A stretch of 56,859 nt of DNA from Sphingobacteriaceae bacterium UBA6709. Its GTDB lineage: Bacteria > Bacteroidota > Bacteroidia > Sphingobacteriales > Sphingobacteriaceae. Shown in pieces: positions 43,756-52,314 of the stretch. The notes beneath the pieces are model-generated. The model saw only the letters and a list, made by a program, of their open reading frames with translations. It had not been told where the DNA came from and ran no database searches. Where the stretch lies: positions 1-56,859 of the forward strand of contig DKIV01000002.1 in the NCBI GenBank assembly GCA_002454425.1, in the 5' to 3' direction. Position numbers and translations under genes: made by a program. Each line of letters begins with the position of its first letter. The stretch's first letter is position 1.

Positions 43756-45129
43756 TTAAAATTCATCGTCAGAAACCTCTGAAAGAACAAATTCTTTCTC
43801 CCATTTCGCTATTACTACAGTAGCAAGACAATTTCCGATAACATTTACAGATGTTCGCGCCATATCCATCAACTCATCGATGCCTAAAAGAATAAATATC
43901 GGCCAGGTGGGCATACCGAAAGAGGAGGCCGTACCAAGTAATATTACCAGAGATGCGCGGGGCACTCCCGCCACTCCCTTACTGGTAAGCATTAACGTAA
44001 ACACAATAAGCAGCTGTTGACCAAAGGTCATCGGCATTCCTGCGGCCTGCGCCACAAACACCGACGCCAGGGCCAGATACAATGTCGTTCCGTCCAGATT
44101 AAAGCTATATCCTGTAGGCATTACGAAAGCCACAATCTTACGCGGCACGCCCAACTTTTCCAGATTTTCCATAGCCCGCGGCAGGGCTGCCTCCGAACTC
44201 GTCGTTGCAAAAGCTATGGATACAGGTCCTGTGATAGCAGCGATAAACCTTTTTATCGGCACTCCTACAATCAACGCTATTGGCAACAGTATCCCCAATA
44301 GAAATGCAATTAGCGCTACGTATAGCGTTGCCAACATCTGGATCAGGTTCACGAGAATACCCAACCCCATATGCCCTACAGTGTAGGCGATGGCCGCTCC
44401 TACACCTATTGGCGCGAAGTACATCACAATATTCGTAAACTTAAACATTGTCTCCGCCAAGCTTTCCATAAAATTCAGCACTGGCTTACGCTTCTCCTCA
44501 TTAACCATTGCCAGAGCAATACCGAAAATAACACTGAAGATCACGATTTGTAAAATCTGCCCTTCAGCGACCGATTTGGCAATGTTCTCCGGAAAAATGT
44601 GAAGTATAATATCATTGGCACTTTGAGGAGCTACCGCGGTAAGCTCTTCATGATGTACAGGGGGCGCCTTTATCCCTACCCCTGCCTTCGAAATGTTTAT
44701 GGCTGCCAGCCCTATGAATAACGCCAGGGTAGTAACGATTTCAAAATACAGGATCGACTTCCAGCCCATCCTGCCAACTTGCTTTAAGTCAGCGTGGCCG
44801 GCAATACCGTAAACTAAAGTTGCAAAAAGCAATGGCGCGACAATGGTTTTTATCAGCTTAATAAAAACTTTACTCAATACTTGTAAACTCATGGCTACCT
44901 GAGGCATGTCATGACCAATCGCTGCACCTATGACCATAGACACCAAGATCCAGGTGGTCAAAGAACGCTTCTTTATCGCGTAAAGAAATAGTGCGGCGAG
45001 CGTAAGCCAACGAGAAACAATAAGAAGTGTTTGTGGTAGGTCGATGATGGAATAGTGGTCAATAAAGAGTAATATTGCGGCTAAACTAGCAGTTATTACT
45101 GCAATAAAACCCGATTGCTTTAATGTCAT
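43756..45129 (-). CDS. Dicarboxylate/amino acid:cation symporter, DAACS family
   Basis: A 457-residue polytopic symporter with about ten helices, two re-entrant loops and the signature AFATTSSEAALPRAMENL and FNLDGTTLYLALASVF. Relatives (GltP, DctA) import glutamate, aspartate or C4-dicarboxylates with protons or sodium; substrate preference cannot be read here. N-terminal extension of about 70 residues compared with short members. It has a textbook promoter upstream and could feed the lysine/aspartate genes nearby, an inference. Confidence 0.9.
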   Translation of the reverse strand: MTLKQSGFIAVITASLAAILLFIDHYSIIDLPQTLLIVSRWLTLAALFLYAIKKRSLTTWILVSMVIGAAIGHDMPQVAMSLQVLSKVFIKLIKTIVAPLLFATLVYGIAGHADLKQVGRMGWKSILYFEIVTTLALFIGLAAINISKAGVGIKAPPVHHEELTAVAPQSANDIILHIFPENIAKSVAEGQILQIVIFSVIFGIALAMVNEEKRKPVLNFMESLAETMFKFTNIVMYFAPIGVGAAIAYTVGHMGLGILVNLIQMLATLYVALIAFLLGILLPIALIVGVPIKRFIAAITGPVSIAFATTSSEAALPRAMENLEKLGVPRKIVAFVMPTGYSFNLDGTTLYLALASVFVAQAAGMPMTFGQQLLIVFTLMLTSKGVAGVPRASLVILLGTASSFGMPTWPIFILLGIDELMDMARTSVNVIGNCLATVVIAKWEKEFVLSEVSDDEF

Positions 45130-45149
45130 TGAATATTCTTTAGTGTTGC

Positions 45150-45180
45150 CAAAAGTAAAAATTATCGTTTACTTGTCAAA
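45150..45180 (-). promoter_or_regulatory. Promoter of the dicarboxylate symporter gene
   Basis: On the minus strand TTTG (45180-45177), 19-nt spacer, TACTTTTG (45157-45150). Both elements fit the Bacteroidota consensus with ideal spacing; the start codon is 20 nt further on. Confidence 0.8.
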
Positions 45181-45193
45181 CTTAGCGTAAATT

Positions 45194-45694
45194 ATGAAAA
45201 CAGAATCATTAAATAGTCTCAGAAAGCACTTATCAACGCTTAGCAGTATGGAACTTGCTCAATTATGTGTTGATATGGCAAAATATCGCAAGGAGAACAA
45301 GGAATACCTTCAATATCTTCTTTTTGAACGCCACGACCACGATATTTTAATCACAGATATCGTTACAAGCCTCGATGAAACGATGAAAAATCTCTCGCGT
45401 ACCCCCTCAACACGCGTAAAGGAAGTACGCAAAGTGCAGAAGGAAATAAAAAAATACATCCGTTTCATAAAAAACCCTGTATATGAATTGCAGCTCCTGC
45501 TGTGGTTCTCCGATGCCCTGGCGCTCATAGCCGAGAGTCGGATAGCACGGCCACATTTCATATCCCTCTATGCCGCACAGGTAAAGCGAATGACGATCAT
45601 CTTCGATAAGTTACATGAAGATATCCAATACGATTACCGCGACGCGCTACAGCATGCCATCGCCAGAGATCTTAACGCTTTCAACCGGTCCTAA
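45194..45694 (+). CDS. Hypothetical helical protein, unknown function
   Basis: 166 residues, largely helical and charged, no signal peptide, no membrane helix. The beginning (LNSLRKHLSTLSSMELAQLCVDMA) resembles small Bacteroidota proteins that regulate or associate with other proteins, but I recognise no domain for certain. It ends 66 nt before the sigma factor start; the two may not be co-transcribed since the sigma gene has its own ECF-type promoter. Confidence 0.65.
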   Translation: MKTESLNSLRKHLSTLSSMELAQLCVDMAKYRKENKEYLQYLLFERHDHDILITDIVTSLDETMKNLSRTPSTRVKEVRKVQKEIKKYIRFIKNPVYELQLLLWFSDALALIAESRIARPHFISLYAAQVKRMTIIFDKLHEDIQYDYRDALQHAIARDLNAFNRS

Positions 45695-45725
45695 TATTCT
45701 CCCTCACCCCTATTATTGCCATTTT

Positions 45726-45752
45726 GTAACATAGGGACCATCACGCCGTCTA
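45726..45752 (+). promoter_or_regulatory. ECF-type promoter of the sigma factor gene
   Basis: GTAAC (45726-45730), 16-nt spacer, CGTCTA (45747-45752), nine nt before the ATG at 45761. GTAAC-N16-CGTC is the classic ECF sigma recognition pattern, so the sigma factor probably drives its own gene. The promoter falls inside the upstream part of the longer frame, which supports the start at 45761. Confidence 0.75.
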
Positions 45753-45760
45753 AGCATACA

Positions 45761-46258
45761 ATGACAGAAAAGGAACTTCAGTTTAGAGAACTATTTAAAT
45801 CCAACTCCAAAAGGATATTCCATCTCTGTTACGGATACACGGGCGACGAAAGCGCGGCCAACGATCTCATGCAGGAGACCTTCCTGAAGGTCTGGCAAAA
45901 TCTTGATAAATTCAGAAATCAGGCATTAATATCCACATGGATATATCGCATCGCGGTGAACACCTGTCTTTCCTGGTTGCGTACCGAAAAACGTCAGCAA
46001 AAGGAAGAGCTTAGCGACAAGATCATCGAAACAGAACGCGAAGTTGTATCGGAAAAACAAGAACAGATCGCCCTGCTCTATAAGTGTATTTCGCAACTCG
46101 ATGAAAACGAAAGAATCATCATTACCATGGTTCTCGACGAAATGCCTTATGAAGAAATCGCCGAGATCGCCGGCATATCCGAAGGAAACCTACGCGTGAA
46201 GATCCACCGAATAAAACACAAGCTTACTGAAATTTACAACCGCTATGAAAGATTTTGA
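45761..46258 (+). CDS. ECF-type RNA polymerase sigma factor
   Basis: A 165-residue group IV sigma factor with region 2 (LFKSNSKRIFHLCYGYTGDESAANDLMQETFLKVW) and region 4 helix-turn-helix (YEEIAEIAGISEGNLRVKIHRIKHKL), and no other domain. The preceding ECF promoter is consistent with autoregulation. The next gene overlaps its end by 14 nt and encodes a membrane protein with four helices, a candidate anti-sigma or partner. Confidence 0.9.
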   Translation: MTEKELQFRELFKSNSKRIFHLCYGYTGDESAANDLMQETFLKVWQNLDKFRNQALISTWIYRIAVNTCLSWLRTEKRQQKEELSDKIIETEREVVSEKQEQIALLYKCISQLDENERIIITMVLDEMPYEEIAEIAGISEGNLRVKIHRIKHKLTEIYNRYERF

Positions 46259-46844
46259 TGCATTGAAAGATTTATGGAGCGCGCAGCGGGCTGAACCATT
46301 AATAAGCTTTGAGGAGCTTCGGCGCAATATAAAACAACAGCGTTCCAGCTTTGGCAAAAGGCTCCTCTCGGAGATCATTACAATGACCTTGGTGGCAACC
46401 ATGCTGTTGTTGCTGTGGATATATATTCCTGTCAACTTATGGAGCAGCCATATTTCGATAAGTATCTTGCTAGGCTGCTGTCTTTATTATATCTACAACC
46501 AGGTTCTTGATTATTACGACATACGTCATCACAATGAATTAAAGCAAAACGCCGCGGCATATCTCAGTCATCTAAAGATATATCAGCGCAAACGACATAC
46601 CTTTAATACCCGCCGATACCAGACGTACAGTATATTTATCGGCTTAGCGTTCATCCTCTACCTGCCCGAAGTAGCAATCATCGCCCCACTTTGGCAAACC
46701 CTCAGCGCGATGGCTTTCACCATCATCTGGTTCGTCATCAGCTGGCGGCTCATGCGCTCTTATAAGAGAAGAGAACAGGAACGCTTGAATGCGATCATCG
46801 ACAATGTGGAACGCATACTTGCTCAATTTGAGTCTTCAAAATAA
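46245..46844 (+). CDS. Membrane protein, candidate anti-sigma partner of the ECF factor
   Basis: A 199-residue protein. Residues 1-35 are soluble with a short helical stretch (FDALKDLWSAQRAEPLISFEELRRNIKQ), followed by four probable membrane helices (about 43-60, 64-82, 130-150 and 152-170). Position, 14-nt overlap and topology match the anti-sigma partners that commonly follow sigma genes in Bacteroidota, though no ASD or zinc-binding motif is seen. Alternative: an unrelated membrane protein that shares the regulon. Confidence 0.7.
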   Translation: MKDFDALKDLWSAQRAEPLISFEELRRNIKQQRSSFGKRLLSEIITMTLVATMLLLLWIYIPVNLWSSHISISILLGCCLYYIYNQVLDYYDIRHHNELKQNAAAYLSHLKIYQRKRHTFNTRRYQTYSIFIGLAFILYLPEVAIIAPLWQTLSAMAFTIIWFVISWRLMRSYKRREQERLNAIIDNVERILAQFESSK

Positions 46845-46886
46845 TACTCAATCTGACTAACATACAAAAGACGTTTCTCCGTTAAG

Positions 46887-46902
46887 ATATCCTGCGGGAT
46901 AT
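46887..46902 (+). terminator. Small hairpin after the sigma operon
   Basis: ATATCC (46887-46892) pairs with GGATAT (46897-46902) around TGCG, followed by ACCCTTTT. Weak intrinsic terminator candidate. Confidence 0.35.
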
Positions 46903-47050
46903 ACCCTTTTCATACCGCTTCCTTCATCGCTTTTACACTGATAGAAGCTCGGAATTCAACAACTCGTTTAGAGAACTAGCTAACATTCAGCTAAAAACCT
47001 ATTATTTATTAATCGTTAACAACCGTTAATTGACAATTCCGTCGCCACCG

Positions 47051-47081
47051 TTTGTTTAATACGTTGGTTTTACTATGTTTG
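47051..47081 (+). promoter_or_regulatory. Promoter of the GH95 gene
   Basis: TTTG (47051-47054), 19-nt spacer, TATGTTTG (47074-47081): both elements match the Bacteroidota primary-sigma pattern; the ATG follows 22 nt after. Confidence 0.8.
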
Positions 47082-47102
47082 AAAATACACCATTAACTGA
47101 TT

Positions 47103-49550
47103 ATGAAAGCTTTAAAAATTCTTAAATTTTCCCTGTGCTGCATTACGCCACTCATCGTTACGCAATTGCAGGCTCAGACAGACGATTATATCCTGCGATT
47201 CAAACAGCCTGCAAAAAATTTCACATCCAGCTCGGTACTCGGCAACGGCAGAATCGGAGCTATGGTGTTCGGTGACACCGCCCATGAACGCATCGCGTTA
47301 AACGAAATCAGCCTTTGGTCAGGCGGCCCCCAGGATGCCGACATGAAGGATGCTCACCAGTATTTAACGCAAATTCAGAACTTACTCCTCAAAAGAGAAA
47401 ACCGTCAGGCTCAGCAGTTACTCGAAAAACACTTCATTGCCAATGGTGCGGGATCAGGCAGCGGAAATGGTGCCAACGTCAAATATGGTTGCTATCAAAC
47501 ATTTGGCGACCTGAAAATAAATTGGCATGACAGCACCTCGCTTGTCACGGGCTACACTCGTCAACTCGATCTCTTAAATGCCACCTCAATTACTTCTTTC
47601 GCTCGATCTGAAGGCCGGATTTCCGAAGAAGTATTCGCCGATTATCTCAATGACATCCTTTGGGTCAGGTTATCTTCCAGTAATCCAAGCGGGCTCCATG
47701 CCGACATCTCTTTATTCAGAGAGGAACATGCTCAAGTAAGAGTTGAAGGAAATAGGTTGATCATGCAAGGACAGCTTCCCGCCGGAAAAGAACAGGGTAT
47801 GCAATTTGCCGCGGCGGCTGAAGCATCAGGAGCCACGCTGCTCAACTACAAGGGAACCCCTATCTTCCGCCTCAATGGCCAGAAGGAATGCATTATTAAG
47901 ATCTCCATGGCTACCAACTATGACGCTAAAACACATGCTCTCGGCAATATAAACCCGCTGATTACTGCCATCAGTTATCTCGCAAAATCCCGCCAGCAAA
48001 ACTTTAACGATGCGAAAAAAGGCAGCACTCTGGCATTTCAGAAGTTTTTTAATCGCTGCAACTTGCACTTCCCGGAAAATCCGGATATCAAGGGACTTAG
48101 CACCGCTGAGCGACTGGAGCGTTACAATAAAGGCATGAGCGATCCGCAACTCCCTGCCCTCTACTTCAACTTCGGACGCTACCTCCTTATAGCATCCTCC
48201 CGTCCGGGACTCATGCCCGCAAATCTTCAGGGACTGTGGGCAACAGAGTATCAGACACCCTGGAACGGCGACTACCACCTCAACATCAATTTACAGATGA
48301 ACTATTGGCCGGCGGAGGTGTGCAACCTCTCCGACTTAACAGAACCTCTTAATCGCTTTACCACCGCCCTCACTGCTCCTGGGCAAAAAACCGCTCGCGC
48401 CTACTATGGATGCAACGACGGATGGGTGGCACACGTCATCACTAATCCATGGCTTTTCACCTCACCCGGCGAAGGCGCAGGATGGGGATCTACACTCACA
48501 GGCGGCGCATGGCTGTGCGAACATATATGGGAACATTACCGCTTTACCGGAGATAAAAAATTCCTCGCCCAGTATTACCCTGTACTTAAAGGAGCTGCGA
48601 AGTTCCTTCAGTCTATACTCATACGCGAACCTGAACATGGCTGGCTGGTAACAGCACCATCAAATTCCCCCGAAAATGCCTATGTTATGCCAAACAGGTT
48701 TGAGGGAAATACCTGCATGGGCCCTACTATGGACATGCAGATATGCCGCGAGCTCTTCAATGCCTGTATCGAGGCGGCTGCCGCTCTTCATACAGATGAT
48801 GCATGGAGTAAAGAACTAAAAAACATCACGCGACAGCTCGCACCTAATCAGATAGGTAAGGCCGGGGATCTCAACGAATGGGTTGATGATTGGCAAGACG
48901 CTGAGCCTCATCATCGCCACGTATCCCACTTGTATGGATTATATCCTTATGATGAAATCACTCCCTGGGACACGCCGGATCTCACTCAAGCGGCCTTAAA
49001 AACCCTTGAAACCCGTGGTGATGAAAGTACCGGATGGTCTAAAGCATGGAAAGTGAACTTCTGGGCCCGTCTCGGAAACGGCGATCGCGCGCTCTCCCTC
49101 TTAAAAGGCTTGCTCCGCCCGGTAACGGCGACTGGCACGAACATGAGCCACGGGGGTGGCTCCTACTCAAATCTATTCTGCGCTCCCCCGCCATTTCAAA
49201 TTGACGGTAACTTTGGCGGAACCGCCGGTATCGCTGAAATGCTGCTTCAAAGCCACGGTAAAAATCAAATCATCAGAATGCTACCTGCCTTGCCGGCCGA
49301 TAAGGATTGGCAACAGGGTAGTATCAGCGGACTTAAAGCAAGAAATAACTTCGAGATTAACATGATCTGGAAAAGCGGCAAGCTGGAGAATGCCGAAATA
49401 AAATCGATCGCAGGAAAACCATGTCACCTGCTCCTGCCTGCAGGAATGAAGGTACAGACATCCGCGGGAAAGGTTATTGCCAAAGCTGCAAAAACAGCCC
49501 GGATAATAACGTTCAATACAAGCGCAAATAACGCTTATCGGGTTCTCTGA
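47103..49550 (+). CDS. Glycoside hydrolase family 95 protein (alpha-L-fucosidase-like)
   Basis: A secreted 815-residue enzyme: signal peptide about residues 1-24 ending in LQAQT, an N-terminal beta-sandwich domain (to about 270), an (alpha/alpha)6 catalytic core with the conserved segments TEYQTPWNGDYHLNINLQMNYW and HRHVSHLYGLYPYDEI, and a C-terminal beta domain. GH95 members are inverting alpha-1,2-fucosidases, and some are galactosidases, acting on plant or mucin glycans. No SusC/SusD genes adjoin it, so it is not part of a visible utilisation locus, and it has its own promoter. Confidence 0.88.
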   Translation: MKALKILKFSLCCITPLIVTQLQAQTDDYILRFKQPAKNFTSSSVLGNGRIGAMVFGDTAHERIALNEISLWSGGPQDADMKDAHQYLTQIQNLLLKRENRQAQQLLEKHFIANGAGSGSGNGANVKYGCYQTFGDLKINWHDSTSLVTGYTRQLDLLNATSITSFARSEGRISEEVFADYLNDILWVRLSSSNPSGLHADISLFREEHAQVRVEGNRLIMQGQLPAGKEQGMQFAAAAEASGATLLNYKGTPIFRLNGQKECIIKISMATNYDAKTHALGNINPLITAISYLAKSRQQNFNDAKKGSTLAFQKFFNRCNLHFPENPDIKGLSTAERLERYNKGMSDPQLPALYFNFGRYLLIASSRPGLMPANLQGLWATEYQTPWNGDYHLNINLQMNYWPAEVCNLSDLTEPLNRFTTALTAPGQKTARAYYGCNDGWVAHVITNPWLFTSPGEGAGWGSTLTGGAWLCEHIWEHYRFTGDKKFLAQYYPVLKGAAKFLQSILIREPEHGWLVTAPSNSPENAYVMPNRFEGNTCMGPTMDMQICRELFNACIEAAAALHTDDAWSKELKNITRQLAPNQIGKAGDLNEWVDDWQDAEPHHRHVSHLYGLYPYDEITPWDTPDLTQAALKTLETRGDESTGWSKAWKVNFWARLGNGDRALSLLKGLLRPVTATGTNMSHGGGSYSNLFCAPPPFQIDGNFGGTAGIAEMLLQSHGKNQIIRMLPALPADKDWQQGSISGLKARNNFEINMIWKSGKLENAEIKSIAGKPCHLLLPAGMKVQTSAGKVIAKAAKTARIITFNTSANNAYRVL

Positions 49551-49576
49551 ATACCGCCGTAGGCACTCAATGCTGT

Positions 49577-49641
49577 TAATGCAAATCGGCGACCTCGTCT
49601 ATCACAAAGCGTAGATAGACGTAAGTCACCGATTTGCGTTA
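49577..49641. repeat. 65-nt long palindrome between GH95 and the lipoprotein gene
   Basis: TAATGCAAATCGG (49577-49589) pairs with 49629-49641 (one G-T), GAC with GTC (49591-49593 with 49625-49627), and CGTCTATC (49596-49603) with 49614-49621, around a 10-nt loop. Total about 24 pairs with one mismatch and one small internal loop. It lies between two convergent genes, so it may act as a two-way terminator, though no T run is visible. Confidence 0.7.
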
Positions 49642-49663
49642 TATCGTTTCGTTACACAAGTGG

Positions 49664-50359
49664 CTACTTCACCACCAATGCTCCCCCTTGTAGTTCATAT
49701 TCAAATTCCATCTTACCGGTTGCTTTTGCACCGGCAGTATCGGCCTCCTCAAAAACAGGGAAAGACCTGAACAACAATCCCGACTTAACATATATGGAAT
49801 CCTGTCCTCTATAAGTCCTTCGTGTCGCCTCACGCAACTCCGGCACTCGTATCGGGTTTGCGTTACCTCGATCATTAAACTCAAAAGCATACAGCTTCAG
49901 CTCTTTCTTCTTTCCGCCCTGCCGTGTCTCAATAAATAGTTCAGGATTTCCATCCGAATCCATATCCATATTCCAGGCGTCGACAATTGCACCTTCTAAG
50001 GGCTCATCAACAACAGAATACCGTGAGGCGCTCGTATCGGCAGCAAGAATCAGCAACGATTGTCCCTCGGCCCCTGATCCGCGACCCCAACTAAGAACAT
50101 CATAGCTCAGTCCCGGCTTGATATTGATGGTTTTATGAAAATGAAACGGTGCGGGCAATACTTCCCTAATTTCAACTTTAGGTTCCTCCTTTTTCTCCTG
50201 ACTGCATGAGAACATGCAGAGGCTAAACACAGAAACCGCGGAGTATTGAAATATACGTCCTAATAAAGATGACGACCGGACACGTGACCCTGCTGTCGTT
50301 CTTGTTATAAAATGGTTGTTCTTTTCCTGATTCGTATTATAAAGCACGCTGTTTTTCAT
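49664..50359 (-). CDS. Putative lipoprotein, unknown function
   Basis: A 231-residue secreted-type protein with a long N-terminal lead of about 35 residues, a hydrophobic stretch (IFQYSAVSVFSLCMFS) and a lipobox-like FSC at about residue 53 followed by SQEKKEEPK. The remaining residues are beta-rich and include WNMDMDSDGNPELFIETR, similar to calcium-binding or VCBS-like segments. No named family recognised. The unusually long region before the hydrophobic core means the true start may lie further in, but no better ATG is near. Confidence 0.6.
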   Translation of the reverse strand: MKNSVLYNTNQEKNNHFITRTTAGSRVRSSSLLGRIFQYSAVSVFSLCMFSCSQEKKEEPKVEIREVLPAPFHFHKTINIKPGLSYDVLSWGRGSGAEGQSLLILAADTSASRYSVVDEPLEGAIVDAWNMDMDSDGNPELFIETRQGGKKKELKLYAFEFNDRGNANPIRVPELREATRRTYRGQDSIYVKSGLLFRSFPVFEEADTAGAKATGKMEFEYELQGGALVVK

Positions 50360-50390
50360 TAAATAGCTTAAAATCTTTGCAAAAAAATTA

Positions 50391-50424
50391 AAAAACGCCT
50401 CCTAATTCCGACGGACGCGTTTTT
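50391..50424. terminator. A/T-flanked hairpin upstream of the lipoprotein gene
   Basis: AAAAACGC (50391-50398) pairs with GCGTTTTT (50417-50424), with A-rich sequence on the left and T run on the right, so it could stop transcripts in either direction. Confidence 0.45.
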
Positions 50425-50476
50425 CGAAAGCAGCAATATAAAACTTCCACGTCGATTTATAAACTGTAATGAAATA

Positions 50477-50500
50477 AAATTACTGACCCTCGCCGGTCAG
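50477..50500 (-). terminator. Terminator of the DUF4230 gene
   Basis: CTGACC (50483-50488) pairs with GGTCAG (50495-50500) around six nt; on the minus strand TAATTTTATTT follows. It starts about 8 nt past the gene's stop. Confidence 0.6.
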
Positions 50501-50507
50501 CGAGCCC

Positions 50508-51110
50508 TTATTGTTTCGGTGTAGCAACATTCAACTTAAACTGCAGATCGACTTTCTTGCCTGAGAAATTCTCAAGCATTGGCTTAAATATAAGAAAAGC
50601 ATTTTGCCGAGCCTTTCCAATAATGTCGAGCTGACGGGCATTTTCCAGTAAGCGTTGCTCGGCAAGCTTATAAATACCCTCGATAAGATCTTTGGTGTCG
50701 GAAGGAAAAAAGCTCCCGGTCACGTCGTATACTTTCGACTTATTATGATCCAGCTTAACATAACAGATCTCGGGTTGCGGCAAATAAACCGTTATTGAAT
50801 CAGGACCATGTTCTACCACATCCTCTTTTAAGACTTTTGTGAGATCAATACAGGCGGTTGCCTCTCCGGAAGCGACAAACAACACCCGCTTATCGGGTAG
50901 CAGTAATCGTAGTTCTTTCTTTTCGAGCACATCCCGCATCGCATATTTTACAAGCTCCAATTTGCCCATGCTGCTGATCTTCTCGACCATGAAATCTTCA
51001 GCAATCACCGTCCTAGGAGTGTTCGCTTCCTTGCGAATCATAAAAAACGCAATAACCAAACCTCCAATAATCAGAAAAAATATTAAGACTTTAAACAACC
51101 AACGATGCAT
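50508..51110 (-). CDS. DUF4230 family protein
   Basis: A 200-residue protein anchored by one N-terminal membrane helix (FKVLIFFLIIGGLVIAFFMI, about residues 6-25), then a soluble domain characteristic of DUF4230 (segments SSMGKLELVKYAMRDVLEKKEL and ATACIDLTKVLKEDVV, PEICYVKLDHNKSKVYD). Function unknown; predicted to face the periplasm. It ends before a small terminator and is independent of the trxB gene behind it. Confidence 0.75.
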   Translation of the reverse strand: MHRWLFKVLIFFLIIGGLVIAFFMIRKEANTPRTVIAEDFMVEKISSMGKLELVKYAMRDVLEKKELRLLLPDKRVLFVASGEATACIDLTKVLKEDVVEHGPDSITVYLPQPEICYVKLDHNKSKVYDVTGSFFPSDTKDLIEGIYKLAEQRLLENARQLDIIGKARQNAFLIFKPMLENFSGKKVDLQFKLNVATPKQ

Positions 51111-51208
51111 AGTTAACTACCTTATCTTAAACTTACAGATGTAGCAAACAGATTTTCAGCATCCGTTTACTACACGCTATTCTACGCCCCATTATACAGA
51201 ATCATTGC

Positions 51209-51238
51209 AAAAAAAAAGAAGTGTGTTAAACACTTCTT
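51209..51238 (-). terminator. Rho-independent terminator of trxB
   Basis: AAGAAGTGT (51216-51224) pairs with ACACTTCTT (51230-51238); on the minus strand it is followed by a run of nine T, and on the plus strand by CTTTTT, so it probably works in both directions. Confidence 0.85.
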
Positions 51239-51303
51239 CTTTTTACGGCGAACATATAATATACAATATCTGCTCGCATTAGTTTCAAAAAATCAGGTCC
51301 TGA

Positions 51304-52260
51304 TTATCCTACCGCTTCATATTCTTTCTCAGCAAGATAACGTTCGGCTTCAAGAGCGGCCATACAACCCGTTCCTGCCGCTGTTACCGCCTGACGGTAA
51401 ATCTTATCCTGCGCGTCACCGCAAGCAAACACCCCTTCAATATTGGTTTGAGCGGTACCCGGTTTCGTAATCAGATAACCAGTATCGTCCATATCTAACC
51501 ATCCTTTAAAGATATCGGTATTGGGCTTGTGACCTATAGCCACAAAGAACCCTGTAACAGGAATTACTGACTCCTCATTCGTCTGGTTATTTAACACCTG
51601 AATACCGGTAACATTCTGGCCATCGCCAAGAATCTCTTTCGTTTCTGTGTTATAGTGAATTTCGATATTTGCAGTATTCAACACTCTGTTCTGCATCGCT
51701 TTTGAAGCGCGGAACTCGTCACGACGCACCAACATATGCACCTTACTGCAAAGCTTCGCCAGATATGTGGCTTCCTCTGCCGCGGTATCACCGGCACCTA
51801 CAATGGCAACTTCCTGACCTTTGAAGAAAAATCCGTCACATACGGCACAGGCAGAAACACCAAATCCGTTATATTTTTGCTCGCTTTCCAGACCTAACCA
51901 TTTCGCTGAGGCTCCGGTAGCAACGATCACAGAATCCGCAAGAATCGTGGTATGCTCATCAATAACTACCTTATGTGGCACAGAAGAAAAATCTACTGAG
52001 GTAGCATAGCCGAAACGAATGTCAGTGCCAAAGCGCTCAGCTTGCTTACGGAAATCTTCCATCATCTCAGGGCCCATAATCCCCGCTGGATATCCCGGAA
52101 AATTCTCCACATCCGTAGTCTGCGTAAGCTGTCCGCCCGGAACAATTCCGGTGTATAACACAGGCTTCAGATCAGCTCTCGCAGCATAAATAGCTGCTGT
52201 ATATCCGGCCGGTCCTGAACCTATGATAAGGCAATGTACATGTTCTGTTTCTTGAGACAT
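51304..52260 (-). CDS. trxB: Thioredoxin-disulfide reductase
   Basis: FAD enzyme that reduces thioredoxin with NADPH. 318 residues. N-terminal FAD site IIGSGPAGYTAAIYAARAD, redox pair in the active site CAVCDG (about residues 140-145), NADPH-binding VAIVGAGDTAAEEATYLA, and C-terminal FAD closure FACGDAQDKIYRQAVTAAGTGCMAALEA. Low-molecular-weight type. The promoter with matched -33 and -7 elements lies in the short gap before it. Confidence 0.96.
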   Translation of the reverse strand: MSQETEHVHCLIIGSGPAGYTAAIYAARADLKPVLYTGIVPGGQLTQTTDVENFPGYPAGIMGPEMMEDFRKQAERFGTDIRFGYATSVDFSSVPHKVVIDEHTTILADSVIVATGASAKWLGLESEQKYNGFGVSACAVCDGFFFKGQEVAIVGAGDTAAEEATYLAKLCSKVHMLVRRDEFRASKAMQNRVLNTANIEIHYNTETKEILGDGQNVTGIQVLNNQTNEESVIPVTGFFVAIGHKPNTDIFKGWLDMDDTGYLITKPGTAQTNIEGVFACGDAQDKIYRQAVTAAGTGCMAALEAERYLAEKEYEAVG

Positions 52261-52277
52261 AGTATTAAATTAAAACA

Positions 52278-52309
52278 CAAAAATACGATTATTTAAAAAC
52301 ATCGGCAAA
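52278..52309 (-). promoter_or_regulatory. Promoter of trxB
   Basis: On the minus strand TTTG (52309-52306), 20-nt spacer, TATTTTTG (52285-52278), 17 nt before the ATG at 52260. Fits TTTG-N19-20-TAnnTTTG. Confidence 0.7.
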
Positions 52310-52314
52310 AGCCC

